Assembly: GCF_017086405.1 (NCBI RefSeq)
Contig: NZ_CP070973.1
Coordinates: forward strand, 1,984,001 to 2,048,000
Direction: 5' to 3'
Length of the DNA stretch: 64,000 bases
Origin: Mycobacterium gordonae
Lineage (GTDB): Bacteria; Actinomycetota; Actinomycetes; Mycobacteriales; Mycobacteriaceae
Shown: piece after piece, positions 44,834 through 53,396 of the stretch
How the letters are laid out: each line of letters opens with the position of its first letter
How positions within the stretch are numbered: position 1 is the stretch's first letter
Program-made: the position numbers and the translations under genes
The notes under the pieces: generated by a model
Databases searched by the model: none
Told to the model about the DNA's origin: nothing
Seen by the model: the letters and a program-made list of their open reading frames with translations, nothing else

Positions 44834-45193
44834 ATGCCCAAAGCGCTCCCGGTGATCGACATCTCCGCGCCGGTGTGTTGTGCGCCGGTGGCGGCCGGTG
44901 TGATGAGCGATCACGACGCCCTGCAGGTCGCTCTGCGGCTCAAGGCGCTGGCAGATCCGGCGCGAGTGAAGATCATGTCGCTGTTGTTCGGCAGCGCCAC
45001 GGACGGCTGCAACAGCGGGGAATTGGCAGCGGCGATCGGGGTGGGCGAGTCGACGGTCAGCCATCATCTGAATCAATTGCGAAATGCCGGCCTGGTGGAG
45101 TCGACCAGAAGCGGCACGAGCGTGTACCACCGCCCGCACCGCGCCGCGGTGGCCGCACTGGTGGGCGTCCTCGACCCGGATTGCTGTCCCTAG
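44834..45193 (+). CDS. ArsR-family metalloregulator, second copy (CmtR/Rv2642-like)
   Basis: 119 residues. Winged helix with LRLKALADPARVKIMSLL and ELAAAIGVGESTVSHHLNQLRNAGLVESTRSGTSVYHRPHRAAV. Cys pairs lie at the N-terminus (Cys15-Cys16, APVCCAP) and C-terminus (Cys117-Cys118, PDCCP), with Cys59 near the HTH. This is a different thiol layout from the first ArsR and suits As(III), Sb(III) or Cd(II). Divergent from arsI across twin operators, so it probably controls arsI and itself. CATGAT six bases before the ATG may be a -10 for a leaderless message. Confidence 0.85.
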   Translation: MPKALPVIDISAPVCCAPVAAGVMSDHDALQVALRLKALADPARVKIMSLLFGSATDGCNSGELAAAIGVGESTVSHHLNQLRNAGLVESTRSGTSVYHRPHRAAVAALVGVLDPDCCP

Positions 45194-45201
45194 AGAGGCT
45201 T

Positions 45202-45624
45202 TCAGCGTTTCGCGGTATCGGGCAGCAGCTCGGCGATGAGGCCTTTGACCCGGGCCTCGATCTGGTCGCGGATCGGCCGCACGGCGTCCACGCCCTTGCC
45301 GGCGGGATCCTCGAGCGCCCAGTCGCGATAGCTCTTGCCAGGGAAGAACGGGCAGGTGTCTCCGCAGCCCATGGTGATAACGACGTCGGAGGCTGCAACC
45401 GCGTCGGTGGTCAGAATCTTCGGGTTCGCGCTGGAGATGTCGATGCCGACTTCGGCCATTGCCGCCACAGCGGCGGGATTGACCGCTTCGGCCGGTGTGC
45501 TGCCCGCCGAGCGCACCTCGATGGCATCACCGGCCAGTGTCGTGAGAAACCCGGCGGCCATCTGGGAGCGGCCGGCGTTGTGGATGCAGACGAACAACAC
45601 GGAAGGTCTGGTTCCTATCGACAT
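45202..45624 (-). CDS. arsC: Arsenate reductase ArsC, LMW-phosphatase type
   Basis: 140 residues. P-loop CIHNAGRS (Cys13-x5-Arg19-Ser) and the resolving cysteines Cys87 and Cys91 (MGCGDTCPF), with the general-acid DP at 106-107 (LEDPAG). This is the low-molecular-weight protein-tyrosine-phosphatase-fold arsenate reductase that works with thioredoxin or mycothiol. It provides As(III) for Acr3. It converges on the second arsR with 8 bases between stops. Its own promoter-operator is shared in sequence with that of arsR-acr3. Confidence 0.9.
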   Translation of the reverse strand: MSIGTRPSVLFVCIHNAGRSQMAAGFLTTLAGDAIEVRSAGSTPAEAVNPAAVAAMAEVGIDISSANPKILTTDAVAASDVVITMGCGDTCPFFPGKSYRDWALEDPAGKGVDAVRPIRDQIEARVKGLIAELLPDTAKR

Positions 45625-45659
45625 GCGTCTATATTGATGGTGATCGAATCGGCCGTCAA
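45616..45659 (-). promoter_or_regulatory. arsC promoter with ArsR operator, leaderless
   Basis: Minus strand: TTGACG (45659-45654), 17 bases, CAATAT (45636-45631), then 6 bases and the ATG of arsC. The block from ATTCGAT through TCAATAT to GACG and TGTCGA is shared with the arsR promoter, which indicates the same ArsR binds both. Confidence 0.65.
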
Positions 45660-45727
45660 TCCGACACGGTCGGCCCCCGTCGCCGACTGGGTATCCGAGA
45701 TACTCGGTGGGTGATGGGAACTGGCAC

Positions 45728-46663
45728 ATGACGCACCGTCCAATGCTCACGATGTACCTGCGCAACTTCAGTGACGACCCGGACCCCGACTGGAACACCA
45801 CGCTGGAGACCGCCCGCGCCATGGACAACGCTGGTGTCGATCGTGTCGTGGTCTCCGACCATGTCGTGTTCGGCGAGAACCTCGACGCATACGCCGACCC
45901 CGCGTTAGGAGGGACGACGGGTGGCAGACAACCGACCGGCCCGGACGGCCAGTGGCTGGAACCGCTCGTCCTGTTGACCGCGATAGCCGCGACGACGACG
46001 CGCATCCGGCTGGGGACGTCGGTCTTGTTGGCCGCTTTGCGAAGGCCCGTGGTGCTGGCCAAGCAACTGGCCTCCATCGACGTCCTGTCCGGCGGGCGGA
46101 TGGATCTTGGGGTGGGAATCGGCTGGCAACGCGAGGAATACCTTGCCGCTGGGCTGCCCTTCGAGCGCCGCGGCCGCCTGCTCGATCACACGCTGGAGGT
46201 GTGTCAGACCCTGTGGACGCAGCAGCGTGGCGACTACAGCTCGCCCGAGTTGTCCTTCGAGGGCATCCATCAAATGCCAAAGCCGTTGCAGCCCGGAGGA
46301 ATTCCTGTCTGGGTCAGCGGGACTGTCAACCCGGCGGTGGCACGCCGGTTGAGCCGGTTCGGGATGCGCTGGATCCCGTGGGGCCCGGCGATCAGCGACC
46401 TCGGCAGAGCCATCCCGGCGATGAAGCGTGCGATCGCCGACACCGGTGCCGACCCGGCTGGGCTACAGGTGCAAGGTTCGGCGGGTCTGGTCAAGGGCTC
46501 TGATCGCCGCATCGATGTGCGCGCTTCGGTTGGGGCGGTCCCGCGCATCGTGGCCGACGGCGCCACCGACATCAGGTTCTCCGGGACGCTCCCCGCCGAT
46601 CCCCGGCAGGCGCAGGAGGTGTTGACGGAACTGGTGAGCGCCTTCCGGACGGTGACTGACTGA
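45728..46663 (+). CDS. LLM-class F420-dependent oxidoreductase
   Basis: 311 residues from ATG at 45728 (MTHRPMLTMYLRNFSDD); a GTG at 45707 is also in frame. LETARAMDNAGVDRVVVSDHVVFGENL, TTRIRLGTSVLLAALRRPVVLAKQLASIDVLSGGRMDLGVGIGWQREEYLAAGLPFERRG and GGIPVWVSGTVNPAVARRLS are the F420-LLM signatures. Single gene; substrate unknown. Confidence 0.85.
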   Translation: MTHRPMLTMYLRNFSDDPDPDWNTTLETARAMDNAGVDRVVVSDHVVFGENLDAYADPALGGTTGGRQPTGPDGQWLEPLVLLTAIAATTTRIRLGTSVLLAALRRPVVLAKQLASIDVLSGGRMDLGVGIGWQREEYLAAGLPFERRGRLLDHTLEVCQTLWTQQRGDYSSPELSFEGIHQMPKPLQPGGIPVWVSGTVNPAVARRLSRFGMRWIPWGPAISDLGRAIPAMKRAIADTGADPAGLQVQGSAGLVKGSDRRIDVRASVGAVPRIVADGATDIRFSGTLPADPRQAQEVLTELVSAFRTVTD

Positions 46664-46664
46664 T

Positions 46665-47273
46665 CTATATCGCGGCGACCAGCTTGTTGTATTGCGGGCA
46701 GTAGGCGCGGACCGAGATGGCGACGAAGTCCTCGGCATGGACGGCGAAGTCTGGGCTGCTGGATTTGAACTGCGCGACCACCTCTTGCACCGTCATGCCC
46801 TGTCCGATGTTCTGGCACACCGTCTTTCCGTTGAAGACCGCGGCCTGCGGGTTGGCGAACTGGATGCCCTTGTCGTTGAGCGCGGTGATATACCGGCTGT
46901 CCTGGTCCGCCGTGGATGAGACGGTGGTGGTGGGCGGCGCCGCGGTGGTCGCCGTTGCGGCCGTCGTGCGCGCGGTCTCGGTGGCCGTCTCCGAGGATCG
47001 GTTCTGGTGCATCACCCAGCCCGCGACCACGATCACAGCGGCGAGCGCCAGACAGATGAGCAGGACGGTGGCAGCCCGGGTCCACGCGGTGGTCCAGGAC
47101 TGGTCGAGATCGGCTTCGTCAGCAGGCGCGGCGGCATGGGCACGGCTAGGGCTGCCATCGGCGGCCGACGGGTCCTGAAAGTCCGCGACATCGTTACTGC
47201 CCGACCACGCCAGGTTCGCCGAGTCCGCCGCTTCGCCAGCGCTGTAGTTGGCGCCACCGACCGTGTCGACCAT
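46665..47273 (-). CDS. DUF732 membrane-anchored protein
   Basis: 202 residues. A cytoplasmic Asp/Ala-rich N-terminus (about 1-65), one membrane span (AATVLLICLALAAVIVVAGWVM, about 67-88), a Thr/Ala-rich linker, then a DUF732 domain (RYITALNDKGIQFANPQAAVFNGKTVCQNIGQGMT...VRAYCPQYN) with its two conserved Cys. DUF732 proteins are exported or membrane-anchored in mycobacteria; function unknown. Confidence 0.85.
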   Translation of the reverse strand: MVDTVGGANYSAGEAADSANLAWSGSNDVADFQDPSAADGSPSRAHAAAPADEADLDQSWTTAWTRAATVLLICLALAAVIVVAGWVMHQNRSSETATETARTTAATATTAAPPTTTVSSTADQDSRYITALNDKGIQFANPQAAVFNGKTVCQNIGQGMTVQEVVAQFKSSSPDFAVHAEDFVAISVRAYCPQYNKLVAAI

Positions 47274-47297
47274 GAGGTCATGGTAGTCCGCACCCGC

Positions 47298-49019
47298 TCA
47301 GGTCAGGTGGCGGTTACGCCAGCGTGAGAGCCGGCCGCTGGGCGACTGGATCGCCGCCATCACCGAACTCATCGACGACGCCACCGACGTGGCGTGTTGC
47401 TGCGGGTGCCCGGCGGGCACCGGGGGCGCGTCTCCCACCCACCAGGTGGGCGACAACAGCGCCGAGGTCACCGGTATCGCCCGCTCGACGCTCGCCCGTC
47501 CCCACCGGTAGGCGCGGTCGATCGCCGTGGTCGACGGAGCCAGGTTGATCGGCGACAGGGTGGGCTCGAAGCGGACCAGGTGGTCGGCGTAGGGCAGGTT
47601 GCGCAGCATCTGCAGCTGGATCGCCTGCAGGATTGGGGCCAGCCACAGATGTCGCGAATCCCATTGCGGGTGAAAGCAATCGAATGCCAGATAGCAGGCG
47701 TTGCGGGTGCCGATCTTGCCGTCGCGGACACGCTTCCAGGCCAGCTCCACGGGTACGTTACTGGCCGCGCCGCCGTCGACCAGCGCCGCGATGTCCCGCT
47801 CGGCGAACAGGTCCTCGAGCAGCGGCAGCATCCGTGCGTCACTTGTCTCGTGGTGCAGCACACCGGGAATCGCCGAGGAGAACGACGCCGCGTCGAGGAC
47901 GTCGAAGTCGAGTGCCGGATCGTCGCCGGAGACCACGATCGGCGTGACCACCCGCAGGTCGATGAACGCCGAGACCTGCCACATGCGGGCCGCCACAAAT
48001 GGCCCGATTCCAATGGGACGGAAGGGAAGTGAGCGAAGCTGCAGGGCCGCCAGCTCGGGGCGGCGAAACCGTGAGGGCAGCGCCGCGTACGGTTGGCGGC
48101 GGACCCCGGCGACCACGACGTCGAACGGAATCGCCAGATCCGACATCCGCATGCGCTCGCCGTCTTCCCGACTGAGCAGGGCGTGCGCGAACTGGTCGAA
48201 GCGCAGCGCGAACATGCCGGCCATCCCGTGGCGGCGACGCACCCGCTCGGGCCCGAGGATGGCGCGGTAGGACACTGTTTTGGCCCAGGCCACGTACTCC
48301 TCGATCGGTACCGGCAGTTCGCGGGCCACCAGGCTGCCGATGATCGACCCGAACGAAGAGCCGATCATGTAGTCGGGCACCTGGCCGGCTTCCAACAGGC
48401 GCGCCATACCGCCGATGTAGACGAAGCCCGCGCCTCCGCCGCCGCCGAGCACCGTGACGAGCTTCTTGTAGCCCACTTCGGCGTCGAGTTCGGCGGCCGA
48501 GAAGTCGTTGCGGTGCCGATCGATGAGTACCTGCCGCTGGTCGTCCTGGTCGTCGGCCAGACCGGCCAACAGCTCGCGTGCCGCCGTCAGCGCCTTGATC
48601 TGGTCGGGTTCCTCACGCAGCGGACCGAATAACGCATCGACGACCCTGGATCGCCATGGTCCGATTTCCGCGCCCACCGAGATGTCGCCGCGGCCCCGGC
48701 TGCCACCCGGGCCGGCGACCCCCGGCTCGAAGTCGGCCAGCCGGGCGAAGTTCAGAATGTAGCGCAGTCTGCGCACCTGTTCCTCGCTGAGCACGTCAGG
48801 GTTGGCCAGGTGGTTGCGCACCAGCCGGTTTTCCATCTTCTGCAATAGCAGGGTGGGGTCCGCCGACGGCAGCTCGACGGTGTCCAGGGCGGCATCGGTA
48901 GCTTTGGTCTCGTCGTCCTCGATGTCCTCTAGGGCCGGCACGAGGTCGAACCCGGGCGGGCGGTGCCCGCGTCGAAGACCGAAACGGGCTTGAAGCACCT
49001 CGGCGAACGGGATCTCCAT
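47298..49019 (-). CDS. Patatin-like phospholipase
   Basis: 573 residues. N-terminal regulatory region of about 200 residues with many acidic stretches, then the patatin core: VTVLGGGGGAGFVYIGGMARLLE (oxyanion), YMIGSSFGSIIGSLVA (nucleophile Ser in GxSxG) and ALVDGGAASNVPVELAW (DGG dyad Asp). Catalytic dyad complete, so lipid acyl hydrolase activity is likely. Start MEIPFAEVLQ at 49019 with AGAGGGTGG before it. Followed directly by the DUF732 gene; the band-7 gene is upstream on the same strand. Confidence 0.85.
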   Translation of the reverse strand: MEIPFAEVLQARFGLRRGHRPPGFDLVPALEDIEDDETKATDAALDTVELPSADPTLLLQKMENRLVRNHLANPDVLSEEQVRRLRYILNFARLADFEPGVAGPGGSRGRGDISVGAEIGPWRSRVVDALFGPLREEPDQIKALTAARELLAGLADDQDDQRQVLIDRHRNDFSAAELDAEVGYKKLVTVLGGGGGAGFVYIGGMARLLEAGQVPDYMIGSSFGSIIGSLVARELPVPIEEYVAWAKTVSYRAILGPERVRRRHGMAGMFALRFDQFAHALLSREDGERMRMSDLAIPFDVVVAGVRRQPYAALPSRFRRPELAALQLRSLPFRPIGIGPFVAARMWQVSAFIDLRVVTPIVVSGDDPALDFDVLDAASFSSAIPGVLHHETSDARMLPLLEDLFAERDIAALVDGGAASNVPVELAWKRVRDGKIGTRNACYLAFDCFHPQWDSRHLWLAPILQAIQLQMLRNLPYADHLVRFEPTLSPINLAPSTTAIDRAYRWGRASVERAIPVTSALLSPTWWVGDAPPVPAGHPQQHATSVASSMSSVMAAIQSPSGRLSRWRNRHLT

Positions 49020-49056
49020 GAGAAACCACCCTCTCATGGGGATCACCGCGTCATGA

Positions 49057-49944
49057 CTACCGTCCGGGGACGGGGACGGTGGGCATGGCGGTGGTGCCGG
49101 GCCAGCAACCCAGCGGGCTGATGCCCTTGTTGATCGCGGCCGTGATGCAGTTCTGGACGACCACGTTGGGGTCGTTGCTGATGGAGCGGGACAGGATCTC
49201 ATTGGCTTTGGCCTGCGCCTCGGCCGTGCGCTGAGACTCGACCGCGATCGAGGTTTGGGCCCGCTGCTGGTTGAGTTGATTGATCTTGTCCTCGGTGCCC
49301 TGGTCGTACTGGATGGTGGGCACGTTGATGTCGAAGATGTCGACCTGGCCGCCCACGTCCTTGCGCATCAGATCGGCGGCGCGCTTGGCCAGGTTGGGTA
49401 ACGGCGAGACGTCGAGGTTCTGCGGGTCCAGTGGGTTGAACGCGGCGAACACCTCGTTCAGTGCGACGGACAGGTTCCGTTCGATCAGGTTCACCCGCAC
49501 GTTGTCGAACGTCTTGTACTGCTGAAAGAGTTCGGGGGCGGCGTGTTGTTTGAGTTGCCAGCGGATGCTCACGTCGGCCCAGGCGGTGGATTGATTGCCC
49601 AGTCGCACCATGATGCGCTCGTCGTGGTTACCGTCCTTGACGTATTTGTCGATCTGTACCGCACCATCCATCTGGTGAGTCATCTGCCACGGCCACTTGC
49701 CGTGGAAGCCGTTGTTCAGACTTACCCCGGTCGGTCGGCCGAAGGTGGTGACGATCGCGATCTGGCGGGTTCCGACAACGGTGAAACAGCCCAGCAGGAA
49801 GAACAGGACCGCGGCGAACAAAGCTCCGATCACCACCGTCCGGCGGCGCGCACGGGCCTTGTCCTCGCGGCCGAGCAGCCAGCCCAGAGCCCCGACGCCG
49901 GCCACGATCAAGCACACGACGAACAACACGATCTGCCACGTCAT
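49057..49944 (-). CDS. SPFH/band-7 (prohibitin-like) membrane protein
   Basis: 295 residues. Two hydrophobic N-terminal segments (IVLFVVCLIVAGVGALGWLLG and TVVIGALFAAVLFFLLGCFTVV), then a band-7 domain (TRQIAIVTTFGRPTGVSLNNGFHGKWPW...) and a helical region rich in Gln/Glu/Ala (QRAQTSIAVESQRTAEAQAKANEILSRS) for oligomer rings. Prohibitin-like scaffolds organise membrane microdomains and often sit beside lipid enzymes; here a patatin lies 37 bases downstream. Confidence 0.8.
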   Translation of the reverse strand: MTWQIVLFVVCLIVAGVGALGWLLGREDKARARRRTVVIGALFAAVLFFLLGCFTVVGTRQIAIVTTFGRPTGVSLNNGFHGKWPWQMTHQMDGAVQIDKYVKDGNHDERIMVRLGNQSTAWADVSIRWQLKQHAAPELFQQYKTFDNVRVNLIERNLSVALNEVFAAFNPLDPQNLDVSPLPNLAKRAADLMRKDVGGQVDIFDINVPTIQYDQGTEDKINQLNQQRAQTSIAVESQRTAEAQAKANEILSRSISNDPNVVVQNCITAAINKGISPLGCWPGTTAMPTVPVPGR

Positions 49945-49990
49945 TCCCAGACTCCTTCTGCACGGTGTGGGAAGACTTTAAGCTGCGCCC

Positions 49991-50389
49991 ATGGCCATCG
50001 ATCGTGCCGCACTCATCGCGGGCAGCATCCGACTCGCGTCGGGCATCTCATTCCTTATCGACCCCGTCAAGGCGAACAAACTCTGGGGTGATCCGGACGA
50101 CCAGACCGCGACGGCGCAACTGCTGTTGCGGTCGATGGGTTACCGCGACGCTCTGATCGGCGGATTGCTCGCCACGTCGGCGTTGCGCGGCAAGAACACC
50201 CGCGGCTGGTTCCTGGCTTCTGGCGGTGCGGACGCGGCCGATCTGCTCGGCGGTCTGTCCGTGCACGGCGAGCTCAAGCGCTCCCAACAGATCGTCGGTC
50301 TCGGCGGCGCGATTGTCGGCGTCGGCGTCGGGCTTTGGGGCGCGGCGCGCCCGGCCAAACGGGCTTCCGAAGGGCCCGCCGTGGACTAA
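49991..50389 (+). CDS. Small protein with weakly hydrophobic helices, unknown
   Basis: 132 residues (MAIDRAALIAGSIRLASGISFLIDPVKANKLWG...), containing LLLRSMGYRDALIGGLLATSALRG and IVGLGGAIVGVGVGLWGAAR. The pattern resembles DUF4267-type small membrane-associated proteins, though not certainly. The stop TAA ends one base before the putative left edge of the IS110 element. Confidence 0.6.
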   Translation: MAIDRAALIAGSIRLASGISFLIDPVKANKLWGDPDDQTATAQLLLRSMGYRDALIGGLLATSALRGKNTRGWFLASGGADAADLLGGLSVHGELKRSQQIVGLGGAIVGVGVGLWGAARPAKRASEGPAVD

Positions 50390-50394
50390 TGGGA

Positions 50395-50645
50395 GTCGAT
50401 CAGCGTGGCGTTGTCGGGTTTGAGCTGTTGACCGCAGGACGCTGATCATCGAGCCGCTGGCCGGCGAGCACTGTGTAGGACCGGGATGAATGTTGATCCC
50501 TAGAGCTAGATCGTGCCCCGGCCGGTTCGGTGAGGTCGCTTGAAGCGCTGATGGGATGTCGTGCCACTGCGAGCACTGATCCATTAGTCCGCTGCCGGGT
50601 GTCCTCTGGCTCAATGTGAGTCAACGACGACTGCAGGAGGTGGGC
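50395..50645 (+). ncRNA. Candidate bridge RNA region of the IS110 element
   Basis: IS110-group elements encode, in the non-coding end before the transposase, a structured bridge RNA whose two loops pair with target and donor DNA. This 250-base region has no gene, is in the right position, and contains short stems such as GGGAT-N8-ATCCC (near 50490-50507) and GCTGGCCGGCGAGC. Loop pairing to the flanks could not be checked by eye. The call rests on family knowledge plus position. Confidence 0.35.
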
Positions 50646-50649
50646 ACTG

Positions 50650-51864
50650 GTGATCTTTGTCGGCAACGACTGGGCCGAAGACCATCACGACGTGTATCTG
50701 ATGGACGAGGCTGGCCAACGATTGGCAGCCCGGCGATTACCCGAGGGCTTACTAGGGATTGGCACCTTACACGAATTGGTTGCCGCACACGCCGAGGAAC
50801 CCGACCAGGTGATGATCGGCATCGAGACCGATCGTGGCCTGTGGGTCTCGGCGTTGGCAGCAGCCGGTTATCAGGTGTGGGCGATCAACCCGATGGCGGC
50901 GGCCCGCTACCGCGATCGCCACCATGTTTCGGGTGCGAAGTCCGATGCCGGGGACGCCAAAGTGCTCGCTGACCTGGTCCGAACCGATCGGCACAACCAC
51001 CGCCGGATCGCCGGCGACAGCGCCGATGCCGAGGCGATCAAGGTGCTGGCCCGTACCCATCAGAGCTTGATCTGGGCACGGACGCGCCATGCCAACATGC
51101 TGCGCAGCGGCCTGCGGGAGTACTACCCCGCCGCCCTGGAGGCCTTCGAATCCCTCACCGACGGTGACGCGTTGGCAGTCTTGAGTCGCGCACCCACTCC
51201 TAAACAGGGCGCTCGGTTGAGCCTGTCGAAGATCGGCTCAGCGCTCAAAGCGGCTGGCCGGCAACGCAATATCGAGACACGCGCTGGGCAGATTCAGACC
51301 ATTTTGCGTCGCGAACACCTCACAGCACCCCCAGCGGTGGCTACTGCCTTCGGCGCCACCACGACTGCAGCGGTCCATGTGATCGCCGCACTCAATGTTC
51401 AGATCGACGAGCTCGAGACCGCGCTGGCCGACCATTTTGAGAAACACCCGGACGCCGACATCTACCGTTCCCTGCCAGGACTTGGTGTTGTGCTCGGCGC
51501 CCGGGTGCTCGGTGAGTTCGGGGATGACCCGAACCGCTACACCACTGCCAAGTGTCGCAAGAACTACGCCGGAACATCACCGTTGACCATCGCATCAGGC
51601 CGAAAACGTGCCGTGCTGGCCCGCCACGCCCGCAACAGACGTCTCTACGACGCGCTCGATCAATGGGCATTCTGCGCCCTCACCAGAAGCCCCGGTGCCC
51701 GCGCCTTCTACGACCAGCACCGCGCCAAGGGTGACACCCACCATCAGGCCCTACGCGCCCTCGGCAACCGACTCGTCGGCATCCTCCACGGCTGCCTACG
51801 CCACCACACGCCATACGACGAATACACAGCTTGGGCCCACCGCCAAACCCCCGCAGCAGCTTGA
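50650..51864 (+). CDS. IS110-family transposase
   Basis: 404 residues, GTG start with CAGGAGGTG before it. The N-terminal RuvC-like DEDD domain has Asp7 (GNDWAE), Glu59 (GIETDRG), and Asp99 and Asp102 (SDAGDAKVLADL). The C-terminal transposase_20 domain begins YRSLPGLGVVLGARVLGEFGDD and contains YAGTSPLTIASGRKRAV with the conserved Ser used by this family. No frameshift or truncation. DNA recombination is thought to be guided by the element's own bridge RNA. Confidence 0.9.
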   Translation: MIFVGNDWAEDHHDVYLMDEAGQRLAARRLPEGLLGIGTLHELVAAHAEEPDQVMIGIETDRGLWVSALAAAGYQVWAINPMAAARYRDRHHVSGAKSDAGDAKVLADLVRTDRHNHRRIAGDSADAEAIKVLARTHQSLIWARTRHANMLRSGLREYYPAALEAFESLTDGDALAVLSRAPTPKQGARLSLSKIGSALKAAGRQRNIETRAGQIQTILRREHLTAPPAVATAFGATTTAAVHVIAALNVQIDELETALADHFEKHPDADIYRSLPGLGVVLGARVLGEFGDDPNRYTTAKCRKNYAGTSPLTIASGRKRAVLARHARNRRLYDALDQWAFCALTRSPGARAFYDQHRAKGDTHHQALRALGNRLVGILHGCLRHHTPYDEYTAWAHRQTPAAA

Positions 51865-51868
51865 CGAC

Positions 51869-51997
51869 TTAACCACCTGGGATGTCTAGCTCGAGCGCCC
51901 GACGCTGCCGACCTTCTCGGCGCGGGATGCGGGTGCGGAATCGCGCGATCAGTCGCTGCGCCGCCTGGATGAGCCGGTCGAGCTCGCTTGATTGCAT
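51869..51997 (-). CDS. Short basic ORF at the IS right edge, possibly truncated
   Basis: 42 residues, MQSSELDRLIQAAQRLIARF then a strongly basic stretch ending LELDIPGG. It starts 6 bases after the P450 stop on the same strand and its last codons run into the IS end, so it may be a small native gene cut by the insertion. No ribosome binding site is evident. Weak call. Confidence 0.3.
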   Translation of the reverse strand: MQSSELDRLIQAAQRLIARFRTRIPRREGRQRRALELDIPGG

Positions 51998-52003
51998 TGA
52001 ACG

Positions 52004-53206
52004 TCAGGAAAAGACGATGCGCAGGCGCTCCCAGCCGCGGACCGTCGAGGTCGGCGCGAGCTTGAGGCTGTCATAGTCGACGTTCCATTCGGGCCACCGG
52101 TTGAGCAGTTCGTCGAGTGCGATCCTGCCTTCCAGGCGTGCCAGGTTGGCCCCGAGGCAGTAGTGCGCGCCCTTGCCGAAGGTGAGGTGGGAGATGTTGT
52201 CGCGGCGCAGATTGAAGGTGTCAGGATCCTGATAGCGCAACGGATCCCGGTTGGCCGATCCGAACAGCAGCAGGATCGCGCTACCGGCCGGCACGGTGGT
52301 GCCGTAGCTCTCGAAGTCGCGGAGGGTGTAGCGCGCCACATGGGGACCGGTCGGCTCGAAGCGCAACGTCTCGTCCACCGCGCGGGTCAGCAGCGAGCGG
52401 TCCCGCTCGACTTCCCGACGCTGGTCGGGATGCTCGGCCAGCACCTTGGCCAGCCAGCCGATCAATCGGCCCGTCGTCTCGTTGCCGGCGCCGGCGACGA
52501 CCTGTGTGTAGTGCAGCACCTCCATGCGTGTCAGCTTCCGCGTCACGCCGTTCTCGTCCTCGAACTCGACGTTGAGCAGCGCGGTCATCAGATCGTCGGA
52601 CGGGTTCTTGGCGCGCCAGTCCACATAGTCGGCGTAGATCCGGCCGTCGGCGATCGAGTCGGGGTCGGCCACCTTCATCGGTGTGCCGGGCTTGGTGCGC
52701 AGGTTGGCGTCGTTGGCGTCGCGCACCCCGATCTGGTCGTCTTCGGGGATGCCCAGTAGCATCCCGATCACGCGCATCGGCATCATGGACGCGAGTTCGG
52801 CGATGATGTCGAAACCGTCGGAGCCGACCAGGGGATCCAGGCAGCGCACGCAGTACGTCCGGATCTGGTCCTCGATCGCGGCCATCCGCCGCGGCGTGAA
52901 AACCCGCGACATCACCCCACGCAACATGGTGTGCACCGGCGGGTCTTCGAACATCATCACGCCCGGAGGCATGGGGAACTTGGACTGAATCAGCTCCAGG
53001 ATGTCACTTCGGCTGTTGGAGAACGTTTCCCAATCCGACAGCGCCTTCTCGACGTCAGCGTGGCGGGAGATCGCCCAGAAGTTGTAACGCTCGTTGTAGT
53101 ACAGCGGAGCTTCGTCGCGCAGGCGGGCGAAAGTGGGGTAGGGGTTGGCGGTGATATCGACGTCGTAGGGGTCGTAGTAGACGTCGGTTTCCGACGTGAC
53201 GGTCAC
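52004..53206 (-). CDS. Cytochrome P450
   Basis: 400 residues. I-helix AGAGNETTGRLIG (acid/alcohol pair region), EETLR-type ExxR (DETLRFEPTG), and the heme loop FGKGAHYCLGANLARLEG with the axial Cys. Typical soluble actinobacterial P450 taking electrons from a separate ferredoxin. GTG start (VTVTSETDVYYDP) with AAAGGAA before it is preferred over an ATG nine codons upstream. Lies divergent from a TetR gene with a gutted SDR between; substrate unknown. Confidence 0.88.
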   Translation of the reverse strand: MTVTSETDVYYDPYDVDITANPYPTFARLRDEAPLYYNERYNFWAISRHADVEKALSDWETFSNSRSDILELIQSKFPMPPGVMMFEDPPVHTMLRGVMSRVFTPRRMAAIEDQIRTYCVRCLDPLVGSDGFDIIAELASMMPMRVIGMLLGIPEDDQIGVRDANDANLRTKPGTPMKVADPDSIADGRIYADYVDWRAKNPSDDLMTALLNVEFEDENGVTRKLTRMEVLHYTQVVAGAGNETTGRLIGWLAKVLAEHPDQRREVERDRSLLTRAVDETLRFEPTGPHVARYTLRDFESYGTTVPAGSAILLLFGSANRDPLRYQDPDTFNLRRDNISHLTFGKGAHYCLGANLARLEGRIALDELLNRWPEWNVDYDSLKLAPTSTVRGWERLRIVFS

Positions 53207-53220
53207 GGCAGTTCCTTTCG

Positions 53221-53378
53221 CTACTTCAGGCAACTTCCCGCGTCCATGGGCAGGGTGCCGCCGGTGATGTAGCGGGCCTCGCGCGCCTCTTGGTAAAGGC
53301 CAGCACGGCGTGGCTACGGCCCTGGCCCCGTGCCGCGCCGGTGACGAATGCGACTTTGCCTGCTACTCGGCCGGGCAT
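53221..53378 (-). pseudogene. SDR gene gutted by internal deletion
   Basis: From ATG 53378 the frame gives MPGRVAGKVAFVTGAARGQG then RSHAV, the N-terminus of a mycofactocin-type SDR with a good ribosome binding site (AGGAGG). It then jumps, after a short junction and a frame change, to EARYITGGTLPMDAGSCLK and a stop, which is the C-terminus of the same family. About 200 residues between (Ser-Tyr-Lys active site) are missing. It was probably the first gene of the P450 operon. Confidence 0.75.
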
Positions 53379-53396
53379 CGGCAGCCTCCTTGCTGA

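Larger units (their letters stand above)
50390..51882 (+). mobile_element. IS110-family insertion sequence
   Basis: About 1.49 kb: a 260-base non-coding left end, one transposase gene and a short right end. IS110 elements lack terminal inverted repeats, so boundaries are tentative; the pentamer TGGGA at 50390-50394 and 51878-51882 could be the shared junction sequence. The insertion lies immediately after the stop codon of the upstream gene, in the gap before the P450 region. The transposase is full length, so the element may be active. Confidence 0.65.

Noticed and set aside
50390..51882. Terminal inverted repeats of the IS element
   Set aside because: None was found, which is expected for IS110-group elements, so the ends rest only on the repeated TGGGA and on gene limits.
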